Position numbers and translations under genes: made by a program. Of a stretch of DNA of 26,286 bases, positions 1-9,576 are shown one piece after another (positions within the stretch are counted from its first letter, which is position 1; the number at the start of each line of letters is the position of its first letter). This DNA is from a virus. Location of the stretch: the IMG/VR virus record IMGVR_UViG_3300020463_000115, positions 1-26,286 of that record; one strand, 5' to 3'. The notes below the pieces were generated by a model, which ran no database searches, had not been told where the DNA came from, and was given only the letters and a program-made list of their open reading frames with translations.

Positions 1-265
1 TAATCCACGTTTCAAACATTTTAGTTGCTTCATCAAAAATAGCATTTTCTTTTTTTATCTTAATATTCTCGTAGTACGAGATTGTTTGATCTTCTATATC
101 TTCAATAGAATATTCTTCCAAGAGATCTAAAAAGTCTTGGTTATTATAATCTACTTCTATGTAATATGGATTTATTGTTTTGCCATTCTTGTATAGAATC
201 TCTATAGACTTATGTTGTCTATCGGCGTATCTTAAGCTTTCAATCTTATTCGAAAATCTTGCCAT
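1..265 (-). CDS. Hypothetical phage protein, cut by the window edge
   Basis: An open frame starts at an ATG (263-265) and runs off the left edge, giving 88 visible residues beginning MARFSNKIESLRYADRQHKS. The visible part is acidic and charged, with no signal peptide, membrane segment or motif I recognise. It lies 13 bases downstream of the 338-residue structural gene on the same strand. A GAAAGG-like ribosome binding site sits upstream, so it is probably the next gene of the same late transcript. The context suggests a small virion or assembly protein, but the sequence gives no function. The stop lies outside the window. Confidence 0.7.
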   Translation of the reverse strand, partial: MARFSNKIESLRYADRQHKSIEILYKNGKTINPYYIEVDYNNQDFLDLLEEYSIEDIEDQTISYYENIKIKKENAIFDEATKMFETWI

Positions 266-278
266 AATATACCTTTCA

Positions 279-1295
279 TCAGAATAAACCTATTCCTAAA
301 TAATTTGTACTTTGTACCGTAGCAGTTCCAGTTGGAACTTGTTGTGAATAATAAGCAGATGCATTTGGGTTAGCAGCATTCTGATCAGTTCTTTCAACAT
401 AGCTTGTTGTATATGTATCTGTTATGCCGGATCCTCTAGTATTCATATTAAGACTACTAAGATAAGCACTAGTGCCATATTGATATCGAATTGAAGTATC
501 AGTAGAATCTGCAGGATCATATGCCCAATATTGCATTAAATCTAAAAGCATATCTCTAAATTTAGGTTTGTCTAATGTTCTTAAGCCATCATCAAATGTT
601 GTGAGAGGTAAAGGAACTGTACCTTCAGCCGCAGCATTAACGCGGTGTAAATACCAACTAATCTCAGCTCCTGCATCAGGCTGATCTTCAATTTCTGGTA
701 AACTACCGGTTGCGAAAGCCGTTATATCTGACACAGTATCTTTTGCAACAGGAGTTGAAGAAACTAAAGTCGCATCTGTTTCTGATGTAGAAGTCGTAAC
801 AAAATATGTTCCAGCATTTTCTGCCGGAGTTGTAGTACCACTAGCTAATCGTGTAAGTGCTGGTGAAATAAAAGTATCATATATATCTACCCAACTCATT
901 GCTTTAAGATAATTACTATTCTCGTCATAAAATACAGGATAAGAATAGTTTTGATATGAACTACCACCACGATCTTTATATGGAAAAGTAAGAGCTCCAT
1001 ACTCGTATCTCTGCAGAGTATTAATATAATTTACGGCAATGTAAGAAGGAGCTACACCAGTACCAGGATTTGGGGCAGCTGATGTTGCAACAGGACCGGC
1101 AGGTAAACGCCTATCAATAAGAGTACCTAGCTTAAACTCAAAAGAAGTTGCAGCTGCGTTTGGAGTAACAGTTAAGCTTGTTCCAGGATTATTACCATAT
1201 AACCTTATGCATTCATTGATGATTTGAGTTACTTCTGCTGAAGTCATGGCTCTTAGGTCAGAGCCAACTCTTTTCATTGGCCTCACGACTGCCAT
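279..1295 (-). CDS. Virion structural protein of the marine T4-like type (338 aa)
   Basis: The protein starts MAVVRPMKRVGSDLRAMTSA and is rich in Thr, Ser, Ala, Asn and Tyr. It lacks a signal peptide or membrane segments. From memory it resembles a family in T4-like cyanophages that shares an early helix of the form AEVTQIINECIRLYG, a central YDTFI segment, a YLHRV segment and a late NTRGSG segment; this could not be checked here. That family is usually called a virion structural protein with no defined role. It ends the chain gp8, giant protein, 76 aa and 128 aa genes, and its start is 1 base past the stop of the 128 aa gene, so translation is probably coupled. A baseplate-peripheral or fibre-associated role is an inference from position only. 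Confidence 0.75.
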   Translation of the reverse strand: MAVVRPMKRVGSDLRAMTSAEVTQIINECIRLYGNNPGTSLTVTPNAAATSFEFKLGTLIDRRLPAGPVATSAAPNPGTGVAPSYIAVNYINTLQRYEYGALTFPYKDRGGSSYQNYSYPVFYDENSNYLKAMSWVDIYDTFISPALTRLASGTTTPAENAGTYFVTTSTSETDATLVSSTPVAKDTVSDITAFATGSLPEIEDQPDAGAEISWYLHRVNAAAEGTVPLPLTTFDDGLRTLDKPKFRDMLLDLMQYWAYDPADSTDTSIRYQYGTSAYLSSLNMNTRGSGITDTYTTSYVERTDQNAANPNASAYYSQQVPTGTATVQSTNYLGIGLF

Positions 1296-1296
1296 G

Positions 1297-1683
1297 TTAC
1301 GTTCCTGCTGTAAATAAGGTTTTTAACGTTGCCCCGGCAGAATCATAAATTACTAAAGTTTGCAGATTTTTTAATTGCACACTAGTGATAGCGTCATTTC
1401 CCATCTTTGCTTCAGTAACGCACGAGTCAGCTAAATCAGATGTGTTAACTGGAAATGTACCGCCAATAATATTTAACATCTGCGCGGAGTCTAAAAAAGA
1501 AAATCCACTTACCTGAGTTTGTAACGATGATAAATCAGCATCTATTTCGTTTATTGCTTGTACTAAGTCAGAATCGCCAGTTGTAGTAAGACTTACAAGG
1601 TCACCGACTTTATAACTAATCTCGTTAGTCTTATCCCTCCAAGCACTTACGAGGTCGTTTAAATCTACAAATGTTCTAGCCAT
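1297..1683 (-). CDS. Small fibre-like structural protein (128 aa)
   Basis: The N-terminus, MARTFVDLNDLVSAWRDKTN, is followed by a V-GDLVSLTTTGDSDLVQAINEID segment (residues about 26-48), a type I associate with small tail-fibre or structural proteins of marine T4-like phages. The pattern with spaced Leu, Ile and Val suggests a short trimeric helical stalk followed by a beta-rich end. No enzymatic motif is visible. The start overlaps the last bases of the preceding 76 aa gene, and the stop is 1 base before the next gene, so it belongs to the same tight late operon. It could be a connector or whisker-like piece attached to the 1750 aa protein. That role is not shown by the sequence. Confidence 0.7.
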   Translation of the reverse strand: MARTFVDLNDLVSAWRDKTNEISYKVGDLVSLTTTGDSDLVQAINEIDADLSSLQTQVSGFSFLDSAQMLNIIGGTFPVNTSDLADSCVTEAKMGNDAITSVQLKNLQTLVIYDSAGATLKTLFTAGT

Positions 1684-1906
1684 TCTTTTCTACCAATCTC
1701 TCTAGTAACCCTTTAATGTCAGCCATATCTTGTTTCATAGTCTGTACATCATCTTTTACTTCTTCAAACTCTAAAGCTTTCTTTTTTCTCTCAGCCTTCA
1801 AACTTTTTGCTCTTCTGATTTCATCCGAATTCACATTTAATACCGCTCCGTTATTAGGATCTCTAAAAAAAGATTCTGATCCTTTAACTTTCTGATATTT
1901 ATCCAT
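1676..1906 (-). CDS. Small charged coiled-coil protein (76 aa)
   Basis: The protein starts MDKYQKVKGSESFFRDPNNG, has a Lys/Arg/Glu-rich middle (residues about 30-50), and ends in a heptad-like helix, VQTMKQDMADIKGLLERLVE (about 54-73), with Val, Met, Ile and Leu at the spacing expected of a coiled coil. Similar small proteins occur in T4-like marine phages next to the large structural protein (from memory). The opening FFRDPNNGAVLN segment looks like a conserved binding motif. Its start is 1 base beyond the stop of the 1750 aa gene and its end overlaps the 128 aa gene by 8 bases. It may act as a small chaperone or an oligomerisation piece; this is an inference. Confidence 0.75.
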   Translation of the reverse strand: MDKYQKVKGSESFFRDPNNGAVLNVNSDEIRRAKSLKAERKKKALEFEEVKDDVQTMKQDMADIKGLLERLVEKNG

Positions 1907-1907
1907 A

Positions 1908-4900
1908 CTATACCGCCAATGCTATTACTCTCAAATCTTTAAACGTTGGAACTTTAGCGTTATTAAAAGATTTCATTACAATCTTAAGAACAAACCGGTT
2001 GAATGGAACAGCTAATCCACCGGGTCCACCAACAAGATACTCATAATCTCTAAACACGTTAGGATTTTCATCCGATGGTAAGTTTTGTTCTTTACTCACT
2101 TCTTGCCATGCGGCATCTTCAAATCTAGCATCATCGCTTATTACCTTAAAGTAAACTTCAAAATCTGCAACAGATGGCCGGTTTGCACCAAGTATAACTT
2201 TTAACCCTACTGCAGCAGCCGCTAGTGTAACAGGTCTTGTAACATGTTTAGCTATAATTGTTCCACCAGTTTTGTCTGTCTCAGCGACCAGATTAAGCGG
2301 AGTATTAATGTTGCTAGCTCCAGATCCAGCGGAATCTGCATTATCAATTCTATTATGTGTTAACCACAATGCAGCTCTTTGCATGTCGATTACAGGCGAA
2401 ACATAAGGCGAAGCAGTTGTTAAATCAACTTTAATCGTAGCTGACTTTTCTCCGGTAGGCAGGTTTGTGTTTTCAATATAATCGGCAGCAATGACTTTTG
2501 GAGTACTAAATACGTTTCTATTTCGAAGTGCTAAAGGACCAAATGCAGGATCTTGTGAATATGGTGTCTCAGATCCAGCAGCTGACTTACCTGATATAAA
2601 TTTACCAGATACAGCAATAGAAGTTGATTGCGGAATATTGGTTTCTACGTACGGCCATACTTCCTCAAAAGGAATGTTTTGGCTATTTAGAATTGCAGTA
2701 CCACCAATTGATTTAGTAAGCGTAGTGTTATTGCTAGCTTCTACTGTAAAATTATCATGGTCAATAGCAGTAATTGGTCTAGTTCCCATATATTGTGTAC
2801 CAGCTAAACCTGAATAATTAAGTGCAGAATCAAATCCGTAAATCTTAACGTTATCGCCAACACTAAAACCGTGATCTTCATGATTAATTGTTATAGTAGC
2901 GTCACCTTGAGTTGTAGTAATAGGATCAGTATTTAAAAGCCTAAGTGGAACTGTACCGTTCCTCATAATAATGCTTGAACCGGTTGTGGAGAAGTTTGCT
3001 CGTTTTAGTTTAAACATTAAATCTTTTGACTGATCTGGTTCCCATGTAGAGCCGTTTTGTGATTTAAATAACGATCCCATAGCAGGCTGAGATGTAATAC
3101 GTTTCTCAGTAGAGTTTAATATGAACTGTTCTGTTTCTGCTATATAAACATTATAGCTATCGCATTCAGCTAAGAGTACAATAGAATATTCTTCATAAGG
3201 CATTAAAAATACAGGTTCATCAAATGTAAATGTTGTCGCGACCGTTGCATCAGAAGATACATTGATCGTCGATGGCGATTTAAATAGTACAGAGCCTGGC
3301 ATAATTTCATCAGACGCTGGTACACCATTTACTGTGGGTCTTATTTGTACCTGAGCTGGTATTGTAGCATCTTTACTTTGAAAGTAAATATCAACACTCG
3401 TAATAAATACACCGTCCTGATCTGATACAAAGAAAGTCTGCGCAAGTGGATCCGCTTGTCTTACTGTACGTGGAGGTGTTACTTGAACTCCATCAACACG
3501 GCGTTCTCCAGTTACAACGTTCCATGCTGTCGTAGACGTCGTTGAGCTACGTCCACTAATAGATGACGATGATGATGATTGGGTATCACTTGTTACGTTT
3601 CGAATCCTAGTAGACCTTACTGTACGCTGCTGAGTTTCTAAAACTCCTTGAGCGGCATACGTGGTAACACCTATAGAAGTAGCAGCTTCTTCATTATTAG
3701 AAGTAATATCTAATAATTTAAATTCCCGTATACCAGTACGAAATCTTAATGCATCGGTGTTTGGAATAAATAGTTCGCCTTCAACTTTACCTTCTGCATC
3801 AGAGAATAGTGATGTTCCACCCCCATCTGGATGACCAGAGTTTCTATCGTATCTATTACCAGCTTCATTATCGGTAGTAGAAATACGCGTAAATGATCCG
3901 GATCGTGTCCAGTTACTTACATCTGTACCATCAAAAAATGGGAAGAACCTGTGATTTGGTTTTAATCCTTCAGCTTTAAAACTTACACGCCGTGATCTCA
4001 TAAATGGAATCATTGCAACATCAACTACGCGATCACCAACTACGGTTCGTATAGTTGAAAAAGAAGAAACTCTAGCAACCGCTGTTCGTGTTGTAACTGT
4101 AGTAACGTCACTTGTTTCAGTTCTTACTGCTTGAGATCTCCAGTTTCCTGATGCTCCATTACCGGTAAATGATTGTGTCTGAGTACCAGTTGATACTGAA
4201 GAGCCAAGACCTTGAGATCGTGTATCTCCTACTTGCGTTCCACCCCAGTTCCATTGTGAGTTATTAAATAACTGTGCTTGTGCTCCACTAATTCTTGTTT
4301 CTGTACCACCGCTAATTATGTTATCTGCAGTACGTCTTGTTTCTCTCCAATCATCAGAAGCAGGAGAAAGTGTAACTTGACCCATATTTGTAATCACATT
4401 GAATGGGTTTATGTTCATTGTTCCAGAAACTTGTGGCTGATCTAGATAATCTATTTCAGTATACTTGGCATATATGTTATCGCCTTTGATAATAGTATTT
4501 GTAGAAAGATCAGAATCATAAATTAGTTTAATATTTTCTTCAGTAAAAGACGGTCTTAATATTTGTGCTTTAGGATCTATAGATGCTTTATATTCTACGT
4601 TATCAAATCCTGTTGCTAATTGATCCTGAAAGTTATCGACTAAGAAGCCGGCTTTTGTTCTATCATTTCCGGTAGAATCAAATACAGTAAAATTAGATAA
4701 CCCTTGTTCTAACAAAGATAAGGTAGTCAATTCGAAAAGATTGTCTACTTTTTTCTCTATAGAAGATATATCACCCATAGCGAATTTTTTGTTATCAATA
4801 GGAATAGCACCAATGTCAGAATCGCTAATTGTAAATGGCGCCATACCAATATCATATAGCAATAATTGATTTGAAGCTACATCCGGATATTGTGGCTGTA

Positions 4901-7160
4901 AATCAGATCGCCCTTGCAATACTATTAAATTAGCATCTTGGTCTATAACTAGACGATCAAATCGTGGTAGAAAGAACTCTGCGTCTGCAGTTATAAGATC
5001 TGTATTTGTTGGTAGTTCGTTAATACGAGCAGTACCACCAGTAAAGTCAGAGTCTTTATCTGTCTTACGTGGTCTAAAATCTAATACATCTCTTAACTCG
5101 ACTTTAGTTCCGTCATTTAATCTGTGCGATGGAATATCGCCATATGCAACCTGACCGGTATATGAGTTAGTTGCAAAGAAATCGCCAGAAGCACCATGCT
5201 GAAAGTATCTAAATCTTGCAAACAAATTACCAGATGGAGCTGTTTTATCACCTTTAAGAATAACTCGAGCGGGTGAATACCAGTTATCACGCTGACCGTT
5301 GTCAACAATAAAGTCGCCTAGTCTATTAGCACCATCTGAATCAGAATCACGTAGTCTATCTAATTTAAATAAATCTGGCTTTTCTAATTCTAAAAATTTA
5401 AGTCCAGCACCATCAGATTCTACAACACCTGTTACAGTTGTTTCGAGTAAGGTTTTAGTTCGTACCGAGCCATTTGCTTTATTAACTTTAACAATAACCT
5501 CAACATTAGAGTTCGTAGGTCCGCTTGAAAGTGTCGCAGCTTGTGTGCCAGCTCCTGATATAGAAACATCGTTGCTAATAATAGAACCACTTGAGTCAAC
5601 AGATATAATCCAATCAGAAGTATTTGAGAAAGTTTCACCTGTCGCCGTTAATGTAAGAGTTGCCTGACCAGAGGCGTCAAATGAAGCGTTAAATTTACGT
5701 TGTACTTCAAGAGAAATATCTGATAATGTTTTTGGTCTAGCAAACGGTAAGCTAAATAGCAAATTGTTATTACCAATATCATTTAGAATTGCTTCACCGT
5801 TATCTAGTAAAATATCTGCATAGTCACCAGCTGATGCACCAATAGATCGTACGTCAGAAAACTTTTGACCTGTATTCATAACAACGTCAAAAATGTATAA
5901 TTTAAAATTAGCTCCTGCTAATGCATCTTCTTCAATATATCGTGCACGACAAGTACCAATAGTAGAACCACCATGACTGACTGCAGATCTCAAGTTACGA
6001 ACTTGAAACACGTCGATGTTTGGGGTACCTACCATAGTACTAACAATCACATAGTTACCGTAATTAGCTGCCACCACCTGGTTATCTAATGTAGTTGTAT
6101 CTTGTGCTTTTGGTACACGAAGTCTTGTAGTGTATGTTTTTTCTGCTCTGTAGCCATTAACATATGCTAAGCCCGGAGAAACTACTGCCCTCAAGAAATT
6201 AGCATTCGAATCTTGTTCGTGTTGAAGTAAAAATGGATTAATAATAAAGTCACCATTAATATCGTTTGTTCGTTGAGCCATACGATCTTCAATAGCTTTA
6301 AACTGATTGTGTCCACTTACAACATCGAATATATTACCGTTAATCACTCTACAAAAATATACAAAGTTTTCGTCAGAATCTATCTCATCTTGCGTTGCTA
6401 ATACTAAACGAATTCTATAACGATCTGCTCCTGGAGCCGAAGTATTAGGTGTTGCACCTTGGTTATCGTACAAAGCTTCTGCATCGGTAGAAGAAACAAT
6501 ATCTTGCTGTACTTTAAATCCTACTGTTGCTGTAGGTAATGAAGTATATTTACTAAGAATTTTTGATTGTTTTTCAGCAAACACAAAATGACCTTGCGTA
6601 AAGAAATCTCCACGATCTATAGAAATACGTGAACCAAATCCAGTTGCAGGGTTTGCGGTTGTATCCGTAGTTTGTACAGTAAGAGTCACGCCAGATACGG
6701 ATCCAACAATGTTTTCGCCGGCGGTTACTCGTTGTGATTGAGAAAAATCTGATGTAGCACTAAGTGTGTCAGTATACCGAATGTAAAGAGTAGCAGGATC
6801 TGTAGCAGTTGCTGCAATAGCTTCTAATACAACGACTTTAAATGCAGATGTTTGACCAATAAATTCATCGTTAGTAATTGTAGAAAGATCAGCTGGAAGA
6901 GTATTAGTGCTCGTATCTAATTTAATAAACTCGTATCGCGTATTAAGTGTGGGCCCACCTGGATTAACAGAGGCGCCTTCCTTAAAAATATTTCTCCCAA
7001 ATCGCTCCATCTCTTTTTGAATAATAGTTTGCATCTGGGTAAGCTCACGTGCTTGTAGAGCTCTACCCGAGTTAAACAATACTCTATAATAGTTGTCGCT
7101 ATCTTTATAATCGTCTTTATACGTGTCGCTAAAGATCTTATCTGTAAATTTGTTCGCCAT
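1908..7160 (-). CDS. Giant virion structural protein, DUF4815-like (1750 aa)
   Basis: This is the largest gene in the window. Its N-terminus carries the pattern YYRVLFNSGRALQARELTQM (about residues 25-44), which I associate with DUF4815 proteins of marine T4-like phages, where it marks a large baseplate-peripheral or fibre-like virion protein. Further on are a beta insert with GGSTIG (about 394-440), a Gln/Asn/Ser/Thr-rich middle, a VAMIPFMRSRRVSF segment with FFDG shortly after (about 1045-1075), a Ser/Thr run near residue 1195, and an ADPLAQTFFV segment (about 1230). No enzyme motif or signal peptide is visible. It follows gp8 by 9 bases with an AAGG ribosome binding site. By position it could replace the T4 gp9-gp12 or long-fibre attachment machinery, which is an inference. 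Confidence 0.8.
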   Translation of the reverse strand: MANKFTDKIFSDTYKDDYKDSDNYYRVLFNSGRALQARELTQMQTIIQKEMERFGRNIFKEGASVNPGGPTLNTRYEFIKLDTSTNTLPADLSTITNDEFIGQTSAFKVVVLEAIAATATDPATLYIRYTDTLSATSDFSQSQRVTAGENIVGSVSGVTLTVQTTDTTANPATGFGSRISIDRGDFFTQGHFVFAEKQSKILSKYTSLPTATVGFKVQQDIVSSTDAEALYDNQGATPNTSAPGADRYRIRLVLATQDEIDSDENFVYFCRVINGNIFDVVSGHNQFKAIEDRMAQRTNDINGDFIINPFLLQHEQDSNANFLRAVVSPGLAYVNGYRAEKTYTTRLRVPKAQDTTTLDNQVVAANYGNYVIVSTMVGTPNIDVFQVRNLRSAVSHGGSTIGTCRARYIEEDALAGANFKLYIFDVVMNTGQKFSDVRSIGASAGDYADILLDNGEAILNDIGNNNLLFSLPFARPKTLSDISLEVQRKFNASFDASGQATLTLTATGETFSNTSDWIISVDSSGSIISNDVSISGAGTQAATLSSGPTNSNVEVIVKVNKANGSVRTKTLLETTVTGVVESDGAGLKFLELEKPDLFKLDRLRDSDSDGANRLGDFIVDNGQRDNWYSPARVILKGDKTAPSGNLFARFRYFQHGASGDFFATNSYTGQVAYGDIPSHRLNDGTKVELRDVLDFRPRKTDKDSDFTGGTARINELPTNTDLITADAEFFLPRFDRLVIDQDANLIVLQGRSDLQPQYPDVASNQLLLYDIGMAPFTISDSDIGAIPIDNKKFAMGDISSIEKKVDNLFELTTLSLLEQGLSNFTVFDSTGNDRTKAGFLVDNFQDQLATGFDNVEYKASIDPKAQILRPSFTEENIKLIYDSDLSTNTIIKGDNIYAKYTEIDYLDQPQVSGTMNINPFNVITNMGQVTLSPASDDWRETRRTADNIISGGTETRISGAQAQLFNNSQWNWGGTQVGDTRSQGLGSSVSTGTQTQSFTGNGASGNWRSQAVRTETSDVTTVTTRTAVARVSSFSTIRTVVGDRVVDVAMIPFMRSRRVSFKAEGLKPNHRFFPFFDGTDVSNWTRSGSFTRISTTDNEAGNRYDRNSGHPDGGGTSLFSDAEGKVEGELFIPNTDALRFRTGIREFKLLDITSNNEEAATSIGVTTYAAQGVLETQQRTVRSTRIRNVTSDTQSSSSSSISGRSSTTSTTAWNVVTGERRVDGVQVTPPRTVRQADPLAQTFFVSDQDGVFITSVDIYFQSKDATIPAQVQIRPTVNGVPASDEIMPGSVLFKSPSTINVSSDATVATTFTFDEPVFLMPYEEYSIVLLAECDSYNVYIAETEQFILNSTEKRITSQPAMGSLFKSQNGSTWEPDQSKDLMFKLKRANFSTTGSSIIMRNGTVPLRLLNTDPITTTQGDATITINHEDHGFSVGDNVKIYGFDSALNYSGLAGTQYMGTRPITAIDHDNFTVEASNNTTLTKSIGGTAILNSQNIPFEEVWPYVETNIPQSTSIAVSGKFISGKSAAGSETPYSQDPAFGPLALRNRNVFSTPKVIAADYIENTNLPTGEKSATIKVDLTTASPYVSPVIDMQRAALWLTHNRIDNADSAGSGASNINTPLNLVAETDKTGGTIIAKHVTRPVTLAAAAVGLKVILGANRPSVADFEVYFKVISDDARFEDAAWQEVSKEQNLPSDENPNVFRDYEYLVGGPGGLAVPFNRFVLKIVMKSFNNAKVPTFKDLRVIALAV

Positions 7161-7169
7161 TTAATTGCC

Positions 7170-8546
7170 TTACAGCTGAATAATAACTTTGATGTCTTCG
7201 GTTTGGTTTGGATCTCTTTCAATCGCAGCCCTATTATCTACATATAATAATGTTCCAGAGAAAGGTTTTACTGTAGATTTAGTAAACGCATCACTATCTG
7301 CATCAATTGCAGCTGAGTCAAGAATGCCTTCACCGTTACCATCAGTCTCAGTAATTGTTTCACCTTCGGTAAAAGCAAGAAAACCGGTTGAATCAGATTG
7401 ATGATACCAAACATAGTTTGAATCGGCTTTGTCTATATAAGCTCGTGCTGTTGACGTAGATCCTTGAATAGTTTTATCTTCAGTAAAACTTTGCGCAATA
7501 GAGCCGAACTTTAGTTTATTTAAAACGTTACCAGCTAAAGAATTAAATAAATTACCAGATGATGCTGAGTCAGTTTCTACCGGATTTTTAATAAGTCCAA
7601 CTTGTCTAAAGTCGTTACTTGTAATTAGTGCATTATTTTCGTCGCCTTGAAGTCTAGTATTGAACATAAGAGCATTTGATCTTAAATCATCTCTTGCATC
7701 TCCACCTATTCCTTTAGGAGCAATTACAGCTCGAGCATGTGCTCCAGATCCACCGCCACCAGTAAAAACAACTGACGCATAGTCATATCCAGCGCCAAAA
7801 GCCTTTCCGCTACCCGAATCGTTCATCTCAACTTTTACAATTTCTCCATTATTAATAGTTGCTGTAGCCTGAGGAACTTTTGTTCCGTTACCAGTAAATC
7901 CAACACTTGGCGCTGATGTATATCCGCTTCCACCATTATTTAATTTAACTGCAACCACTTCGCCTGGTACAGCTGCATTTTGAATATTTTTTTGTTCTTG
8001 TTCTAATGCAGGTGAAGTTGCGTCTGCGGAGTCAACGAATTGTACAGGAATATAATTAGCAGAAGTAAATTTAGTAGAACGAAGAGCAGTTTGACCGTAC
8101 ATATATTTCCATACATAACCGTCAGCAGTTGTAAATGGCAATAGCGATGATCCTGCAGGTTTAACAGTAGAAGAAACTGCATTTCCTTGTGCATCACGAC
8201 CTTGCTGTAAACATATGAATACAGCGAGTTCATCATTCATAACAAAGTATGAATTAGTTGGATAACCTTGAACGTGATCATCATATCCAGAATAAATTGT
8301 ACCTGATGACCAGTTATAACGAGGAATTACATATGAAACATCTTCAGCATTTTTCATTGCCTGCATATTATTTCGAAAGTCTCTTTCAGTTTTTGCAGTA
8401 TTAGTAGGTATCGGGGCTACATCTGTAGCATTCCAATCCTGTGATCTACCAATAGCGATATAATATGTGTCAGATGAATCATTAACATCCTTAAAAAGAT
8501 CATTTAGAATTTGTTTCTTAAATCTATCTGTAATAATTGCAACCAT
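7170..8546 (-). CDS. gp8: Baseplate wedge protein gp8, enlarged (458 aa)
   Basis: The ends match T4 gp8: an N-terminal IAIGRSQDW segment (T4 has ITFGRSEPW), VIPRYNW (T4 VIPRRDW), DGYVWKYMY (142-150; T4 DGYVWEYLF), a GLIKNPV segment (317-323; T4 IITNPLE) and the C-terminal VDNRAAIERDPNQTEDIKVI, parallel to MENRPPI plus DQTEEINIL. gp8 is a dimeric wedge component. T4 gp8 is 334 residues, so about 120 extra are present. They form a glycine-rich beta segment with GGSGYTSAP and TGGGGSGA (about 196-275) and a second beta insert (about 350-412). It is followed closely by the giant structural gene and preceded by the gp10-like gene with a 10-base gap and a GGGA binding site. Confidence 0.87.
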   Translation of the reverse strand: MVAIITDRFKKQILNDLFKDVNDSSDTYYIAIGRSQDWNATDVAPIPTNTAKTERDFRNNMQAMKNAEDVSYVIPRYNWSSGTIYSGYDDHVQGYPTNSYFVMNDELAVFICLQQGRDAQGNAVSSTVKPAGSSLLPFTTADGYVWKYMYGQTALRSTKFTSANYIPVQFVDSADATSPALEQEQKNIQNAAVPGEVVAVKLNNGGSGYTSAPSVGFTGNGTKVPQATATINNGEIVKVEMNDSGSGKAFGAGYDYASVVFTGGGGSGAHARAVIAPKGIGGDARDDLRSNALMFNTRLQGDENNALITSNDFRQVGLIKNPVETDSASSGNLFNSLAGNVLNKLKFGSIAQSFTEDKTIQGSTSTARAYIDKADSNYVWYHQSDSTGFLAFTEGETITETDGNGEGILDSAAIDADSDAFTKSTVKPFSGTLLYVDNRAAIERDPNQTEDIKVIIQL

Positions 8547-8556
8547 TTTAGATTCC

Positions 8557-9543
8557 CTAGCTCACTGTTCCGCCGTTGTTACCAATCAACTGCCAATTTC
8601 CGCCATCCCAAATCATATGACAACCTTGATTGTTATTCAAAGCTATGTTAGTTCCTGGTCCAAAATTGGCTGGAGTGATAGTAGCAGCACCAGCATTCTT
8701 ATTTGTAAATATCTTATATTCTCCTACCGTTGTACCGTCAGCCACAGAAACAGATATTGGTGTTGCTGAATTAGATAGAATAAACGATTTAGAAGTATCC
8801 GCAGCTCCAGTAGCCGTAATTGTAGAAACACCATGAGCGCCTTTATCAATTTCTACTGATCCGGTACCCTTGCCTGCCATGTTTAAATTAACGTTAGGAT
8901 CATCTCCACCTGCACTTAAAACAGGATTAGTACCAGTAGCAGAATTTTGTACACTAATATAATTTACAGCACTTCCTATTGCAGTAATACCAAAGACTTC
9001 AGCTCCGTTTACATCCGCAATGTAACCACTAATTTTTGGCTGAGATACTGTTGGAGTCGTAAGAGTCTTATTTGTAAGAGTTGCGGCGTGATCATTAAAT
9101 ACTAAAACATCATCAGCCGCTAAAATAGGTAAGTTAATATTTCTGTCTGCTACTAATTCAGATACAGTAATAAAATAATTATGTGTCGATGATGTATCAT
9201 TAATCCGCGGAGTTTTTAATGTAGGACTTGTTAATGTTTTATTTAATAGAGTTTGCGTGGCTGAATCAAGTACAACATTACCAGAAGTATTTGGCAAAGT
9301 TATAGTATTGTCCTGTGAAGGATCTTGAGCATTTAAAATTGTTTCGTTCGTATCATCAGTCTCGCCTTCGAAAAGAAGACCTCCGCCGGCGACAGTCAAA
9401 GAACCTGTCAGAGTATCACTGTCTCCACCAAGTTTATTGTATAGCTCAACAAAATTTTCATTAATCTTTTGACCAGCTTGACGAAGCGTATCACCGCTTC
9501 CATCGTTAGCAAAAGTGCCAGTTGATATGTTCTGACGAGTCAT
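8557..9543 (-). CDS. Tail-fibre-like protein with gp10-type N-terminus (328 aa)
   Basis: The first 40 residues, including GTFANDGSGDTLRQAGQKIN and ENFVELYNKLG, match the start of T4 gp10 (NVVDDGTGDYLRKGGIKINENFDELYYELG), the segment that ties gp10 to the wedge. The rest is repetitive beta structure with two related units, LNKTLTSPTLKTPRI (100-114) and LTNKTLTTPTVSQPKI (156-171), then glycine-rich segments and a C-terminal MIWDGGNWQLIGN motif typical of fibre tips. T4 gp10 is about 602 residues, so this is a short relative that keeps the anchor but has a different body. An AGAGG site 6 bases before the ATG and an exact late promoter box upstream fix the start. It heads the gp10-like/gp8/giant-protein block. 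A separate short fibre borrowing the gp10 anchor is equally possible. Confidence 0.72.
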   Translation of the reverse strand: MTRQNISTGTFANDGSGDTLRQAGQKINENFVELYNKLGGDSDTLTGSLTVAGGGLLFEGETDDTNETILNAQDPSQDNTITLPNTSGNVVLDSATQTLLNKTLTSPTLKTPRINDTSSTHNYFITVSELVADRNINLPILAADDVLVFNDHAATLTNKTLTTPTVSQPKISGYIADVNGAEVFGITAIGSAVNYISVQNSATGTNPVLSAGGDDPNVNLNMAGKGTGSVEIDKGAHGVSTITATGAADTSKSFILSNSATPISVSVADGTTVGEYKIFTNKNAGAATITPANFGPGTNIALNNNQGCHMIWDGGNWQLIGNNGGTVS

Positions 9544-9567
9544 TGTAAACCTCTAAAATATTTAATG

Positions 9568-9575
9568 TATTTATA
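9568..9575 (-). promoter_or_regulatory. T4-type late promoter box (TATAAATA) for the gp10-like block
   Basis: An exact TATAAATA reads on the minus strand in the 33-base gap before the gp10-like start. In T4 this box spans about -13 to -6 and is used by the gp55 late sigma factor. That geometry puts the transcript start near 9562, about 18 bases before the ATG, with an AGAGG ribosome binding site (9550-9554) correctly placed between. Confidence 0.75.
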
Positions 9576-9576
9576 T

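Noticed and set aside
3563-3580. Short TCA/TGA-like triplet repeat encoding the serine run in the giant protein.
   Set aside because: Only a few copies and interrupted; it fits a normal Ser-rich linker and gives no sign of phase variation.
5299-5667. Plus-strand open frame of 122 codons opposite the giant structural gene.
   Set aside because: It is antisense to a clear coding region, its composition mirrors the opposite frame, and it has no neighbours on its strand. The other plus-strand frames between 2491 and 20865 were rejected for the same reason.
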